From JABSOG01 sp041583135 (lineage in GTDB: Bacteria > Pseudomonadota > Gammaproteobacteria > Enterobacterales > Alteromonadaceae): DNA of 64,000 nucleotides. A program made the position numbers and the translations under genes. The stretch covers positions 1 to 64,000 of the forward strand of contig JBFHGJ010000009.1 in NCBI GenBank assembly GCA_041583135.1, read 5' to 3'. The notes under the pieces are model-generated. The model was not told where the DNA came from. It saw nothing but the letters and a program-made list of their open reading frames with translations, and searched no databases. Shown piece by piece: positions 8,731 to 17,614 of this stretch (position 1 is its first letter; each line of letters starts with the position of its first letter).

Positions 8731-10998
8731 TTGACCCTTTTTCACCTGTTTAAGACTGTTAAGTCAGCCAAGATATTCAGCCTGATTTTTATCGCAATAA
8801 TGTCCACCGGTTTTAGTCCCGACACTGTCGCAGCTACAAAATATCAGCATGTACTTTATCGCGGCCCTTTTCCCTTGTTACTGCTCGCCCTATTATTGTT
8901 GGCGCTGGTGGTGCTCGTGGTCGCGTTTGTGCGTTTAAGGCGCTATCAATCAAAGCTCAAAGCCAGTGAGGAACGTCTCAGACTGTCCCTTTGGAGTAGT
9001 GGCGATGAAGTTTGGGACTGGGATATCAACAAGGGCCTAATGCATCGCGCGGTCGAACACGCCGACACAGCCACGCCAAACTTTGCAAGTAACGACTTCC
9101 CCCCCAACAAAGACGCCATTCATCCACAAGACTTACCACGAGTCACCAAAGCCCTAAGAGATCACTTTGAAGGAATACATGAACATTTTGAAGCGACCTA
9201 TCGAGTAAAAAACTCGGACAACGGCTGGATCTGGGTACTCGATAGGGGCAAGATAGTCGATGTAGACAACAACAACCAACCGGCGCGCATGACCGGCACC
9301 GTCAAAGACATTCACGAGCTGAAGAAAACCGAAGACAGGCTATATCTATTTGCCCGCTGTATGGAAAGCATCTCCGACGCCGTGCTTATTTTTGACACCA
9401 ATTTTATTATCATCGACACCAACCCTTCCTATACCCGAGTCACTGGACGTACACGCGAACAGGCCGTTGGTAAACCACTGGAGCTGAGTCAGTATCCGCC
9501 AAGCTTTATTAACGCCATGAAAGTCAATGCGGCCACTGCCGGTAACTGGTTTGGTGAGATTGAAGACGTCAGGGCCGACGGTGAGGTTTATCATGTTGAG
9601 TTGACCATTGACATGATCAAAGACGAGTCCGGAGAACCCATCAATTATGTGGCGGTGTTCTCAGATATTACCGAGCGTAAAGCGGCAGAGGCGCAGTTAC
9701 GAAAACTGTCCAATTCCGACCCGCTCACCGGGCTGCCCAACCGCGCCCTGTTCTACCGCAATATGAAGCGCTTGGAAGATGCCAACCATCGCCATGCCCT
9801 GTTGGTATTTGACCTCGATAACTTCAAAAAGATCAACGACTCCCTTGGCCATCATATGGGCGACATTCTGTTGTGTCGCGTCGCCGAGCGAATTCAGAGC
9901 ATTGTACGTGGCCAAGACTCCATCTACCGCTTGGGCGGCGATGAGTTTGCGGTGATAATTGAACAGTCCAACGACATTCATACCATCACTTCTACCGCCA
10001 AAGAGATCTTAAGGGTCATAAACAACCCCTTTGATTTGAACAACCACGAGCTTGTGGTAACCAGCAGTATCGGCGTGGTGTTGTTCCCGGATGACGGCAA
10101 CGACCCGCAAACTTTGTTGCGCAACGCCGACACCGCCATGTATCAGGCCAAAGCCGAAGGCAACCGTTATCTGTTCTTCAACGACTCAATGAACAAGCAG
10201 GCAGTCAAACGGCTACAAATTGAAACCCTGATCCGCTACGGTCTCAAAGAAGACCTCTTTAGCGTCTACTATCAACCCAAGATTGAACTCAAAACCGGTA
10301 AGCTGATAGGTATGGAAGCCCTAGTGCGCTTTATTACCCCGAAAAAGGGCCTTATCAGCCCCCTCACCTTTATTCCGGTAGCCGAAGAAACAGGCCAGAT
10401 TGTCGAAGTCGGTGAAGTGGTATTGAATAAAGCCTGTGCCGATATGAAACGTTGGGTAGACAACGGCTTGTTTAACGGCCGCGTGGCGGTGAACCTCTCT
10501 GCCAAACAATTTTCAGTCAACAACCTATGTGAACGCATCGACGTCATATTAAAAGCCAATAACCTGCCCTCGGCTCACCTTGAGTTGGAGATCACCGAAG
10601 GCACCGTGATGGACAACCCAACCGACGCCATTGAAGTGATGAACCGATTGCGTCACAACGGCATCCACCTCGCCATGGATGATTTCGGCACCGGCTATTC
10701 GTCACTGGCCTACTTAAAGCGCTTTCCGCTCAACACCCTTAAAGTCGATAAAGCCTTTGTCGATGATATGCTCACCACCCAAGGGCACAACATGGTTGCC
10801 ACCATCGTCACCATCGCCCATAACCTCGGGATGTCGGTGGTTGCCGAAGGGGTCGAAACCATAGAGCAGCTCAGGCCGTTACAAGACCTTAACTGCGAAG
10901 CTGTGCAAGGTTACTACTTCTCAAAACCGCTATCGAGTGTAGAATTCGAACAGTATTTGCAAGACAGCAAAGACGGTGTTTGCGTCATACCTGAATAA
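8731..10998 (+). CDS. Membrane PAS-PAS-GGDEF-EAL protein (cyclic-di-GMP turnover)
   Basis: A 755-residue c-di-GMP enzyme. Order: signal-like hydrophobic segment (about 14-30), a very short predicted periplasmic stretch, a strong transmembrane helix (about 47-68), two PAS domains (about 80-195 and 200-315), GGDEF domain with intact GGDEF motif (about 403-407), and EAL domain (EAL at about 529-531) with the NLSAKQF, LELEITEG and MDDFGTGYSS motifs of active phosphodiesterases. Both catalytic domains therefore look functional, although in many tandem proteins phosphodiesterase activity dominates and GGDEF acts as a GTP sensor. The TTG start at 8731 has no good ribosome-binding site, so the N-terminus is uncertain. 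Relatives often have a big periplasmic sensor; here it is almost absent. Confidence 0.9.
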   Translation: MTLFHLFKTVKSAKIFSLIFIAIMSTGFSPDTVAATKYQHVLYRGPFPLLLLALLLLALVVLVVAFVRLRRYQSKLKASEERLRLSLWSSGDEVWDWDINKGLMHRAVEHADTATPNFASNDFPPNKDAIHPQDLPRVTKALRDHFEGIHEHFEATYRVKNSDNGWIWVLDRGKIVDVDNNNQPARMTGTVKDIHELKKTEDRLYLFARCMESISDAVLIFDTNFIIIDTNPSYTRVTGRTREQAVGKPLELSQYPPSFINAMKVNAATAGNWFGEIEDVRADGEVYHVELTIDMIKDESGEPINYVAVFSDITERKAAEAQLRKLSNSDPLTGLPNRALFYRNMKRLEDANHRHALLVFDLDNFKKINDSLGHHMGDILLCRVAERIQSIVRGQDSIYRLGGDEFAVIIEQSNDIHTITSTAKEILRVINNPFDLNNHELVVTSSIGVVLFPDDGNDPQTLLRNADTAMYQAKAEGNRYLFFNDSMNKQAVKRLQIETLIRYGLKEDLFSVYYQPKIELKTGKLIGMEALVRFITPKKGLISPLTFIPVAEETGQIVEVGEVVLNKACADMKRWVDNGLFNGRVAVNLSAKQFSVNNLCERIDVILKANNLPSAHLELEITEGTVMDNPTDAIEVMNRLRHNGIHLAMDDFGTGYSSLAYLKRFPLNTLKVDKAFVDDMLTTQGHNMVATIVTIAHNLGMSVVAEGVETIEQLRPLQDLNCEAVQGYYFSKPLSSVEFEQYLQDSKDGVCVIPE

Positions 10999-11093
10999 CC
11001 TTTTAGACATCAATGAGCGCTTTGCTATTGGTCGTTGAGTCTAAGTGAAATACTTTGTTGGCGAGAATAAATGTGTTGCTTGTGGGGAGAGTA

Positions 11094-11124
11094 ATGCCGC
11101 AGCTTAATAAGCCACGGCATCTTT
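11094..11124. terminator. Bidirectional hairpin between convergent genes
   Basis: ATGCCGCAGCTT (11094-11105) pairs with AAGCCACGGCAT (11109-11120), 10 of 12 positions, 3-nt loop, followed on the plus strand by CTTTG. It lies between the ends of the GGDEF/EAL gene and fadJ and probably ends transcription on at least one side. Confidence 0.5.
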
Positions 11125-11129
11125 GCTTA

Positions 11130-13259
11130 TCAATAAAACGTTTTGTCGTTTTCCGCCATATCAATCAACAGCTGACAAGGCTCAAAACGCTCGCCGTATC
11201 GCTGTTGATAAGAGCGCAGTTTTGACACCACATTGGCAATGCCGACACTGTCCATATGACTAAATGGACCACCTCTAAACGGTGCAAAACCAATGCCGAA
11301 GATAGCGCCGATATCACCATCACGAGCCGAAGCGATAATGCCTTCTTCTAAACAACGTGCCGCTTCGTTGAGCATTTGCACTACGCAGCGCTCAGCCACT
11401 TCTTCGCGGTTAAGTCGTTGCACCGGCTCGATATCAAGCAGTTTATAGACAGATTCGTCCACCAGCTTTTCGCCTTTCTTCTGCTTGTTGTCATATAGGT
11501 AGAAGCCTTTTTTGTTCTTCTTCCCTTTTCTGTCATCGGCGATCAGTTTGTCAAACGCCGCAGGGGCAACAAAACGACTTCCCAGCTCCTTCTCTAAGAT
11601 AGGCGAGATCTTTGCGCCGACATCGATACCGACCTCATCGAGTAAGGTAATGGGACCCACAGGGAAGCCAAAATCCATCAAAGCCGCGTCCATATGCTCA
11701 ATCGGCTCGCCTTCAAGTAAAACATTGGCCGCTTCATTCATATACAGCGCCAAAATACGATTGACATAAAAACCGGCGCCATCTTTGACCACAATCGGTG
11801 TCTTGCCTTGTTTTCTGGCAAAGGCAACGGTGGTGGCAATGGTTTGCGCCGAGGTTTTCTCGTGAGCAATCACCTCAACTAGCGGCATTTTATCCACCGG
11901 TGAGAAATAATGCAGACCGATAACATTTTCCGGTCGTGCCGCCTTCTCTGCTATCTGCCGAATCGGTAACGACGAGGTATTAGTGGCAAAGATAGTATCT
12001 TCGCGGCAGTTTTCCTCAACATCGGCAACCATTTTTTGCTTCAGCGCCAAGTCTTCGAAAACGGCTTCAACCACGATATCGGCATCGTGAAAGCCGACAT
12101 ACTCGGTAGAGCCGGTCAACATATTCATTTTCTGCTGCATATCGGCATAGCTCATAAACCGGCGTTTAACCTTTTTATTAAGCAGATCATAGCCATAGCG
12201 CATCGCATGAATGATACCTTCATGACTGATGTCTTTAATCCGCGTTGGAATGTTGGCTTTGTTGACCGTCACATGGGCAATACCACCGCCCATCAGGCCG
12301 CCACCAAGTACCGCCGCTTTGTGCACTTTTTTCGGCTCGGCGCCATCGACAGCAGTCTCTTTTTTCATTTCGGTGGTGGCAAAGAAAATAGAGCGCAACG
12401 CCTTTGACTCAGCGCTCATACATAGCTGACCAAAACGTTTGGCCTCTAATGCCAAACCGGCCTTAAAGCCTTTGTTGGCACCGGTTTCAATCACCTCTAA
12501 GATCTTCTCCGCTGCCGGATAGTTGCCACGGGTTTTCTCTAGCGTTTTCTTTTGCGCCTGCTCAAATAGCACCTTACGGCCCATAGAGACATTCTCTAAT
12601 GCCTTACCCAGCAGGTTAAGTTCAACCTTTTTGCGCTTAGGTTTACCGGCCAAAGCCATTTTCATCGCGGCATCGAGTAAAATCGAATGGGGCACCATGT
12701 CATCCACTAAGCCGGACTTAAGCGCTTGTTTGGCGCGCAGTTGCTTACCGGTTAAAATCAAATCCAACGACTTTTGCAGGCCGACTAAACGTGGCATACG
12801 CTGCGTACCGCCACTGCCTGGCAACAAACCCAGTTGCACCTCAGGTAAACCCAATTGCGTTTTGTCGCTATCGGTGCAAACTCGGCCATGACAGGCCAGC
12901 GCAAATTCCAATCCGCCACCTAAACAGGCGCCATGAATTGCCGCAATAACAGGCAACTTAAAGTTTTCAAGCTCATCAAACAGCTGCTGACCGGTACGGG
13001 CCAGTTCTTCAGCTTCCTCTGCGGTATTACAGGCATCGAGCATTGAGATATCGGCACCAGCGATAAAACTATCGGGCTTGCCGGAGATCACCACCACCCC
13101 TTTAACGCTCGGCTCTGCATTGATCTGCGCCAAAATATCGCGAATTTGCGGGGCAAACTCCGCTCTTAGCGTGTTCATCGACTCGCCGGGAATATCCATC
13201 GTGACAACCGCAACGCCGTTGTCATTGAACGCCAGTGAAAAAATCGATTGCTGTGACAT
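11130..13259 (-). CDS. fadJ: Fatty acid oxidation complex alpha subunit FadJ (enoyl-CoA hydratase / 3-hydroxyacyl-CoA dehydrogenase)
   Basis: Bifunctional beta-oxidation enzyme: hydrates trans-2-enoyl-CoA and oxidises L-3-hydroxyacyl-CoA with NAD. Domain order in 709 residues: crotonase domain (about 1-190; GADIS and GACLGGGLEFALACHGRV oxyanion loop, PEVQLGLLPGSGGTQR with the catalytic Glu), then the NAD-binding domain (about 310-490; GGGLMGGGIAHVT, catalytic His in GLHYFSPVDKMPLVEVI) and the C-terminal dehydrogenase domains. FadJ rather than FadB is chosen because it lies directly after fadI, with sixA/smrB nearby as in E. coli. Its ATG overlaps the fadI stop by one base (TAATG), so the two are translationally coupled. 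Confidence 0.96.
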   Translation of the reverse strand: MSQQSIFSLAFNDNGVAVVTMDIPGESMNTLRAEFAPQIRDILAQINAEPSVKGVVVISGKPDSFIAGADISMLDACNTAEEAEELARTGQQLFDELENFKLPVIAAIHGACLGGGLEFALACHGRVCTDSDKTQLGLPEVQLGLLPGSGGTQRMPRLVGLQKSLDLILTGKQLRAKQALKSGLVDDMVPHSILLDAAMKMALAGKPKRKKVELNLLGKALENVSMGRKVLFEQAQKKTLEKTRGNYPAAEKILEVIETGANKGFKAGLALEAKRFGQLCMSAESKALRSIFFATTEMKKETAVDGAEPKKVHKAAVLGGGLMGGGIAHVTVNKANIPTRIKDISHEGIIHAMRYGYDLLNKKVKRRFMSYADMQQKMNMLTGSTEYVGFHDADIVVEAVFEDLALKQKMVADVEENCREDTIFATNTSSLPIRQIAEKAARPENVIGLHYFSPVDKMPLVEVIAHEKTSAQTIATTVAFARKQGKTPIVVKDGAGFYVNRILALYMNEAANVLLEGEPIEHMDAALMDFGFPVGPITLLDEVGIDVGAKISPILEKELGSRFVAPAAFDKLIADDRKGKKNKKGFYLYDNKQKKGEKLVDESVYKLLDIEPVQRLNREEVAERCVVQMLNEAARCLEEGIIASARDGDIGAIFGIGFAPFRGGPFSHMDSVGIANVVSKLRSYQQRYGERFEPCQLLIDMAENDKTFY

Positions 13260-14569
13260 TATTCAACCTCCACTATCATTGCTGCGCCCAGACCTCCGGC
13301 CGCGCAGGCAGTGGTAAGCCCTACGCCACCACCACGTCTTCTTAATTCATTAATGGTTTGAGTGATGAGTCTAGTGCCGGTTGCAGCAAAAGGATGACCA
13401 TAAGCCAAAGAGCCGCCGTTGACGTTAAACTTAGCCATATCCACATCACCAATGGCTTGACTGCGGCCCAATTTTTCTTGGGCAAACTTTGCGCTCGACC
13501 ACATTTTCAAGTTCGCTAGCGTCTGCGCCGCAAAGGCTTCATGCATTTCAATCAAGTCCAAATCTTGCAAAGTCATGCCAGCTCGGTCTAACGCCAAAGG
13601 CGTAGCATAAGAAGGCCCCATCAGCATATCGTCATAAACATCAATGGCCGAGAAAGCATAGCTCTTAATGTAACCCAGTGGCGTATAACCTAACTCTTTG
13701 GCGCGGCCTTCACGCATCAAGATCACCGCCGAAGCACCATCGGTCAAAGGCGTCGCATTGGCGGCCGTTACCGTACCGTGCTTTTTATCAAACACAGGAC
13801 GCAATTTGGCGTAGCCTTCAATCGTTGAGTTGGTACGCACGTTATTGTCCATTTCAAATGCTTTTTTATAAGGCTCAGGATAGGCCACCATCACTTCATC
13901 TTTGAGTTTGCCGCTGGCCCAGGTTTCAGCCGCCAAAGAGTGCGAACGATGCGCCAATTCGTCTTGCGCCTGACGGGTAATACCGTGGGTTTTGGCCATT
14001 TGCTCGGCCGTTTGGCCCATGCTTAGCCCGGTCGAATACTCGGCAATGGCCGGTGGTACCGGCAAGATGTCCTTAATGCCCAACTGACGAATAATCGACA
14101 AACGTTGCATTAAGGTTTTGGCTTTAGATAAGTCGAGCAAGGCGCGAGCAAACTTTTTCGATGCCTGAATTGGCACCACAGAAGAAGAATCGGCACCACC
14201 TGCAATACCGATCTCCACAGTACCGGCCATAATAGACTCGGTAATATTGACCACCGATTGGAAGCTGGTGGCACAAGCACGGGTAACAGAATAGGCGTCG
14301 GTGTGAATATTCATTCCGGTGCCCAGCACAATCTCACGGGCAATATTGGGAGCGGCAGGCATTTGCACCACCTGACCGTAGACCACCTGATCAATCAGTT
14401 TTGGATCAAGGGCTGCGCGGATCAACATCTCGTTGACCACCATCTTACCCATATCTAAAGCAGACACCCCATGAAAATCCGTTGCCTGCTTGGCAAAAGG
14501 AGTTCTAAGACCTGCGACGACGGCAATCCGCTCACCGCTATGCGTTGTTAGTTTCTGTTGCGCAGCCAT
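13259..14569 (-). CDS. fadI: Acetyl-CoA acyltransferase FadI (3-ketoacyl-CoA thiolase)
   Basis: Thiolase that cleaves 3-ketoacyl-CoA to acetyl-CoA and a shortened acyl-CoA; beta subunit partner of FadJ. The 436 residues show the thiolase triad: nucleophile Cys99 in SVTRACATS, His in MHEAFAAQ, and the second active Cys422 in TTACAAGGLGAAM. The GHPFAATGTR block is also present. The ATG at 14569 has AGAGGTTATAC as ribosome-binding site. First gene of the fadIJ operon, preceded by a recognisable promoter and a FadR-type operator, so it is probably repressed when long-chain acyl-CoA is absent. Confidence 0.96.
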   Translation of the reverse strand: MAAQQKLTTHSGERIAVVAGLRTPFAKQATDFHGVSALDMGKMVVNEMLIRAALDPKLIDQVVYGQVVQMPAAPNIAREIVLGTGMNIHTDAYSVTRACATSFQSVVNITESIMAGTVEIGIAGGADSSSVVPIQASKKFARALLDLSKAKTLMQRLSIIRQLGIKDILPVPPAIAEYSTGLSMGQTAEQMAKTHGITRQAQDELAHRSHSLAAETWASGKLKDEVMVAYPEPYKKAFEMDNNVRTNSTIEGYAKLRPVFDKKHGTVTAANATPLTDGASAVILMREGRAKELGYTPLGYIKSYAFSAIDVYDDMLMGPSYATPLALDRAGMTLQDLDLIEMHEAFAAQTLANLKMWSSAKFAQEKLGRSQAIGDVDMAKFNVNGGSLAYGHPFAATGTRLITQTINELRRRGGGVGLTTACAAGGLGAAMIVEVE

Positions 14570-14613
14570 GTATAACCTCTATATGTTATCGAGACCTTCG
14601 ATTGCTACCGAAG

Positions 14614-14630
14614 AAGTGGTCTGACCTGTT
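14614..14630. promoter_or_regulatory. FadR-like operator upstream of fadI
   Basis: AAGTGGTCTGACCTGTT closely fits the E. coli FadR consensus (ANCTGGTCNGACNNGTT), differing mainly at the third base. It lies 44-61 nt upstream of the fadI ATG and just downstream of the proposed -10 element, around +5 to +22, a position suited to repression. FadR binding is inference; the match is read directly. Confidence 0.75.
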
Positions 14631-14642
14631 AAAAGTTGCACC

Positions 14643-14670
14643 ATTGTAACCCGTTTTCACGCAAATTCAA
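14643..14670 (-). promoter_or_regulatory. Putative fadIJ promoter
   Basis: Minus strand: -35 TTGAAT (14665-14670), 16-bp spacer, -10 TACAAT (14643-14648). The FadR-like site begins 13 nt downstream of the -10 element. Confidence 0.5.
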
Positions 14671-15115
14671 TGCCCTTGGCGCAAAGGCATAAAATGCACT
14701 CACTCGTTTTCATCCGGGAAAAGACGCCTCTGGGCTTTTTCTTCGAGCACCGGGTTCATTCCATTTATCTCACCGCGAGTCCCCTAGGACATCGAGTTCA
14801 GAATGGGCACTCACTAAATACTAGGGGGTTTTGGTCACTTTAGATAAACATTTTTGTGAAAAAATCTCTAGGCTTTGCTTTTATTGCCATCAGAGATTGA
14901 AATCGCCCAAACACAGCCTGATAGACAAAAGTAAAAATAATTAACATAATGTAACGAATTAGCCCTTTGCTCTTAATGGGTTTCCTTTTACTATTTCCAA
15001 ACAGAAAAAAGCAAGTGGCGGCCATTGCGCGCCTAGCTCCCCGCTTTTTGAACTTGAATTTTTGAAAAGCTACCCCATAAAGCGGTTAACACAATCAGAG
15101 CGTAAATTTACCATT
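14671..15115. other. Intergenic region between fadI and moxR
   Basis: About 445 nt between divergent genes with no supported coding region. It contains an AT-rich stretch (about 14925-14960) just before moxR where a moxR promoter is expected, but no convincing -35/-10 pair. GCACTCACT occurs twice (around 14696 and 14805); otherwise nothing recognisable. Confidence 0.5.
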
Positions 15116-16072
15116 ATGGCATTTGAACAATTTGCATCGTTACGAGAGTATTTAGATTCTCAAGTTATCGGTCAGCCCAGTCTGACAGAAAGTATTCTCA
15201 TTGCCCTACTGGCCGACGGTCACCTGTTGGTCGAAGGTCCGCCGGGATTGGCAAAAACCCGTGCCATCAATGCCTTGGCCGATGGCATTGAAGGTAACTT
15301 TCACCGCATTCAGTTCACCCCCGACCTGTTACCGGCGGATTTAACCGGCACCGATATTTATCGTCCTGAAACCGGCGCCTTCGAGTTTCAAAAAGGCCCG
15401 TTGTTTCACAACCTAATCTTAGCCGATGAGATCAACCGCGCCCCAGCCAAAGTGCAATCGGCACTGCTGGAGGCCATGGCTGAACGTCAAGTGACCGTCG
15501 GTAAGAAAACCTACAAGCTGTCACCATTGTTTTTGGTCATGGCCACGCAAAACCCATTAGAGCAAGAGGGGACCTACCCGTTGCCGGAAGCGCAGCTCGA
15601 CCGCTTCTTAATGCACATCAACATCGACTACCCCGATGCCAGGACCGAACTGGAGATCCTTAAGCTCACTCGAGGTGAAGCCTTAAACCAAGACAAAAAA
15701 GCCATTAGCGAATTAAAAGCCGATGATATCTTTGCCGCGCGCAAAGCCATTTTAAATATTCATTTGGCCCCAGCCCTTGAAGAATATATCGTACAGCTGG
15801 TTATCGCCACCCGCACCCCAGAAAAATACGACAATGCACTGGCAAACTGGATAGCCTTTGGCGCCAGTCCAAGAGCCACGATTTCATTGGATCGTTGCGC
15901 CCGTGCCAAAGCTTGGCTTGCCGGACGTGACTTTGTCACCCCAGAGGACATTCAAGCGGTGTACTTCAATGTGCTGAGACATCGTTTGCTGATCAGCTAC
16001 GAGGCAGAGGCCGAAGGCATGACCTCAGATAAGGTGCTGGCACGTATTTTGGATTTTGTTGCCGTCCCCTAA
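15116..16072 (+). CDS. moxR: MoxR-family AAA+ ATPase
   Basis: AAA+ ATPase of the MoxR class, thought to act as a chaperone for VWA-domain partner proteins encoded next to it. 318 residues with Walker A GPPGLAKTR at 41-49, Walker B LILADEINRAPAK near 105, sensor 1 MATQNP and the arginine-finger region LDRFLM. The frame is open 18 codons upstream, but the ATG at 15116 gives the family's usual short N-terminus; the ribosome-binding site is weak. First gene of a six-gene plus-strand operon with DUF58, DUF4381, two VWA proteins and BatD, the usual MoxR-Bat organisation. Confidence 0.92.
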   Translation: MAFEQFASLREYLDSQVIGQPSLTESILIALLADGHLLVEGPPGLAKTRAINALADGIEGNFHRIQFTPDLLPADLTGTDIYRPETGAFEFQKGPLFHNLILADEINRAPAKVQSALLEAMAERQVTVGKKTYKLSPLFLVMATQNPLEQEGTYPLPEAQLDRFLMHINIDYPDARTELEILKLTRGEALNQDKKAISELKADDIFAARKAILNIHLAPALEEYIVQLVIATRTPEKYDNALANWIAFGASPRATISLDRCARAKAWLAGRDFVTPEDIQAVYFNVLRHRLLISYEAEAEGMTSDKVLARILDFVAVP

Positions 16073-16091
16073 TGCTGGAGTCATTTAGCGT

Positions 16092-17090
16092 ATGAAATGG
16101 TGGCAGACACAAACCGAGTCAGTTGAAGTCCCCGACTTCAGCCAATGGTTTGCCAACAGCAAAAGCAATGGCGTCACCTTATCGGTAGACGAGCTGTTGC
16201 AGTACCAGCAAAAATCCAGTCTGCTCGACCTCTCGCCACGAGTAACCAACCAGTCTAAACTGGCGGGCAACTATCTGGCCAAGAGTAAAGGCCGTGGCAT
16301 GGAGTTTGATGAAGTACGTCACTACAATCCGGGTGATGACATCAGAACCATCGACTGGCGCGTTACCGCACGCACCGGCAAAACCCACACGAAGCTGTTT
16401 CGCGAAGAAAAAGAGCGGCCCATTTTTGTCCTCGTAGACCTATCTGACAACATGTATTTTGGCTCTCGATTGCTATTTAAATCGGTGCAGGCGGCTCATC
16501 TTGCGGCGCTTATCGCTTGGAACGCAAAAAGCCGTGGCGATAAAGTCGGCGGCTTAGTGTTTAATCAAAACCAACATCGCGAACTCAAACCCAAGAGCCG
16601 TCAACATGGGGTGTTGCAGCTACTTCATGCGCTTACCTCCATTCACCAGCAGGGCATCGACAGCCTAGAGCAGGTTACCCCGAACACAAACAACGAACCG
16701 CTGGCCGAAGCCTGTGCCAGATTGCGCCGCCTTGCCCGCCCCGGTTCCTTAGTGTTTGTGATCAGCGACTTTAAACACATCGGCGACATGACCATCAAAC
16801 ACTTAAGTCAAATTGCTCGACACTGTGAGGTGGTGGCCTGTGAGATCACCGATCCGATGGAGCATGAGCTGCCACATACCGAGCAAAAACAACGCTTGCA
16901 AGTCACCGATGGCAAACGTAGACAACACATTCTTTTGGGCGATGCCCGTAGCGAAACCGCGTATAAGTCGCAAGCGACCGAACGCTTTGAGCAACAGCAT
17001 CAACTGCTGAAAAAGCACAAGATTCAACTCAATCAAGTGACTGCCGGTCAACCTTTAGAGCAACAATTAAAGGGAGCGAAAAGGCTATGA
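16092..17090 (+). CDS. DUF58 domain protein of the MoxR/Bat operon
   Basis: 332 residues. The DUF58 signature GRGMEFDEVRHYNPGDDIRT followed by IDW is near residues 70-92, and the C-terminal half is a degenerate VWA fold (VLVDLSDNMYFG, FVISDFKH). No transmembrane segment or signal peptide, so cytoplasmic and likely a direct MoxR partner. It starts 19 nt after moxR with a GGAG about 12 nt upstream and overlaps the next gene by 4 nt (ATGA). The biochemical role of DUF58 proteins is not established. Confidence 0.88.
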   Translation: MKWWQTQTESVEVPDFSQWFANSKSNGVTLSVDELLQYQQKSSLLDLSPRVTNQSKLAGNYLAKSKGRGMEFDEVRHYNPGDDIRTIDWRVTARTGKTHTKLFREEKERPIFVLVDLSDNMYFGSRLLFKSVQAAHLAALIAWNAKSRGDKVGGLVFNQNQHRELKPKSRQHGVLQLLHALTSIHQQGIDSLEQVTPNTNNEPLAEACARLRRLARPGSLVFVISDFKHIGDMTIKHLSQIARHCEVVACEITDPMEHELPHTEQKQRLQVTDGKRRQHILLGDARSETAYKSQATERFEQQHQLLKKHKIQLNQVTAGQPLEQQLKGAKRL

Positions 17091-17614
17091 CACCACCAGA
17101 GTTACCTATAGCCGATCTTCACCTACCACCAGCGATATCCTTTTGGCCGCTTGCACCCGGCTGGTGGTTGTTGGCCGGGCTTATAATACTCTTTTTTAGC
17201 CTACTGCTATGGGCAATATGGCGCTTCAAATTGCGCCGTGTACAAAGAAACCTTGCACTTAATACCCTTGATGCCATCGACCTGCAGTCATATACCGCTG
17301 CGGAGCAAATCAATCAGGTACTCAAGCGCGCCGCACTGGCCTACCTGCCCCGAGAGGTCATTGCACCGTTAAATGGACAGATGTGGAAACGCTTTTTGCT
17401 AATGACCTTAGACAAACAAGAGGTCGAGTTCGAAGACCAATGGCTGCAATTTGCCTATAGTGCCAAGGTCGATCAACAAAGTATTTATCGTTACTACAGC
17501 TTTGCCCGGTTGTGGCTCAGTACAGCCCTGCCGCTCAACAAAAAGCTAGTTAAACTACTCTTAAGTGCAGCGGCCAAAGATAAAGCTCACGCCCAGCGGA
17601 GTGCCGTACAATGA
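17087..17614 (+). CDS. DUF4381 membrane protein of the Bat operon
   Basis: 175 residues with one strong transmembrane helix near the N-terminus (about 24-46, WWLLAGLIILFFSLLLWAIW) and a basic, helical cytoplasmic part. The N-terminal PPAISFWPLAPGWWLL pattern is typical of DUF4381 proteins, which recur between DUF58 and BatA in proteobacterial MoxR operons. It overlaps both neighbours by 4 nt (ATGA junctions), so translation is coupled. Function unknown; probably a membrane-anchored part of the Bat complex. Confidence 0.85.
   Translation: MTPPELPIADLHLPPAISFWPLAPGWWLLAGLIILFFSLLLWAIWRFKLRRVQRNLALNTLDAIDLQSYTAAEQINQVLKRAALAYLPREVIAPLNGQMWKRFLLMTLDKQEVEFEDQWLQFAYSAKVDQQSIYRYYSFARLWLSTALPLNKKLVKLLLSAAAKDKAHAQRSAVQ

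Noticed and set aside
14840..15025. 61-codon minus-strand open frame between fadI and moxR
   Set aside because: AT-rich intergenic sequence, no ribosome-binding site and no recognisable protein features.
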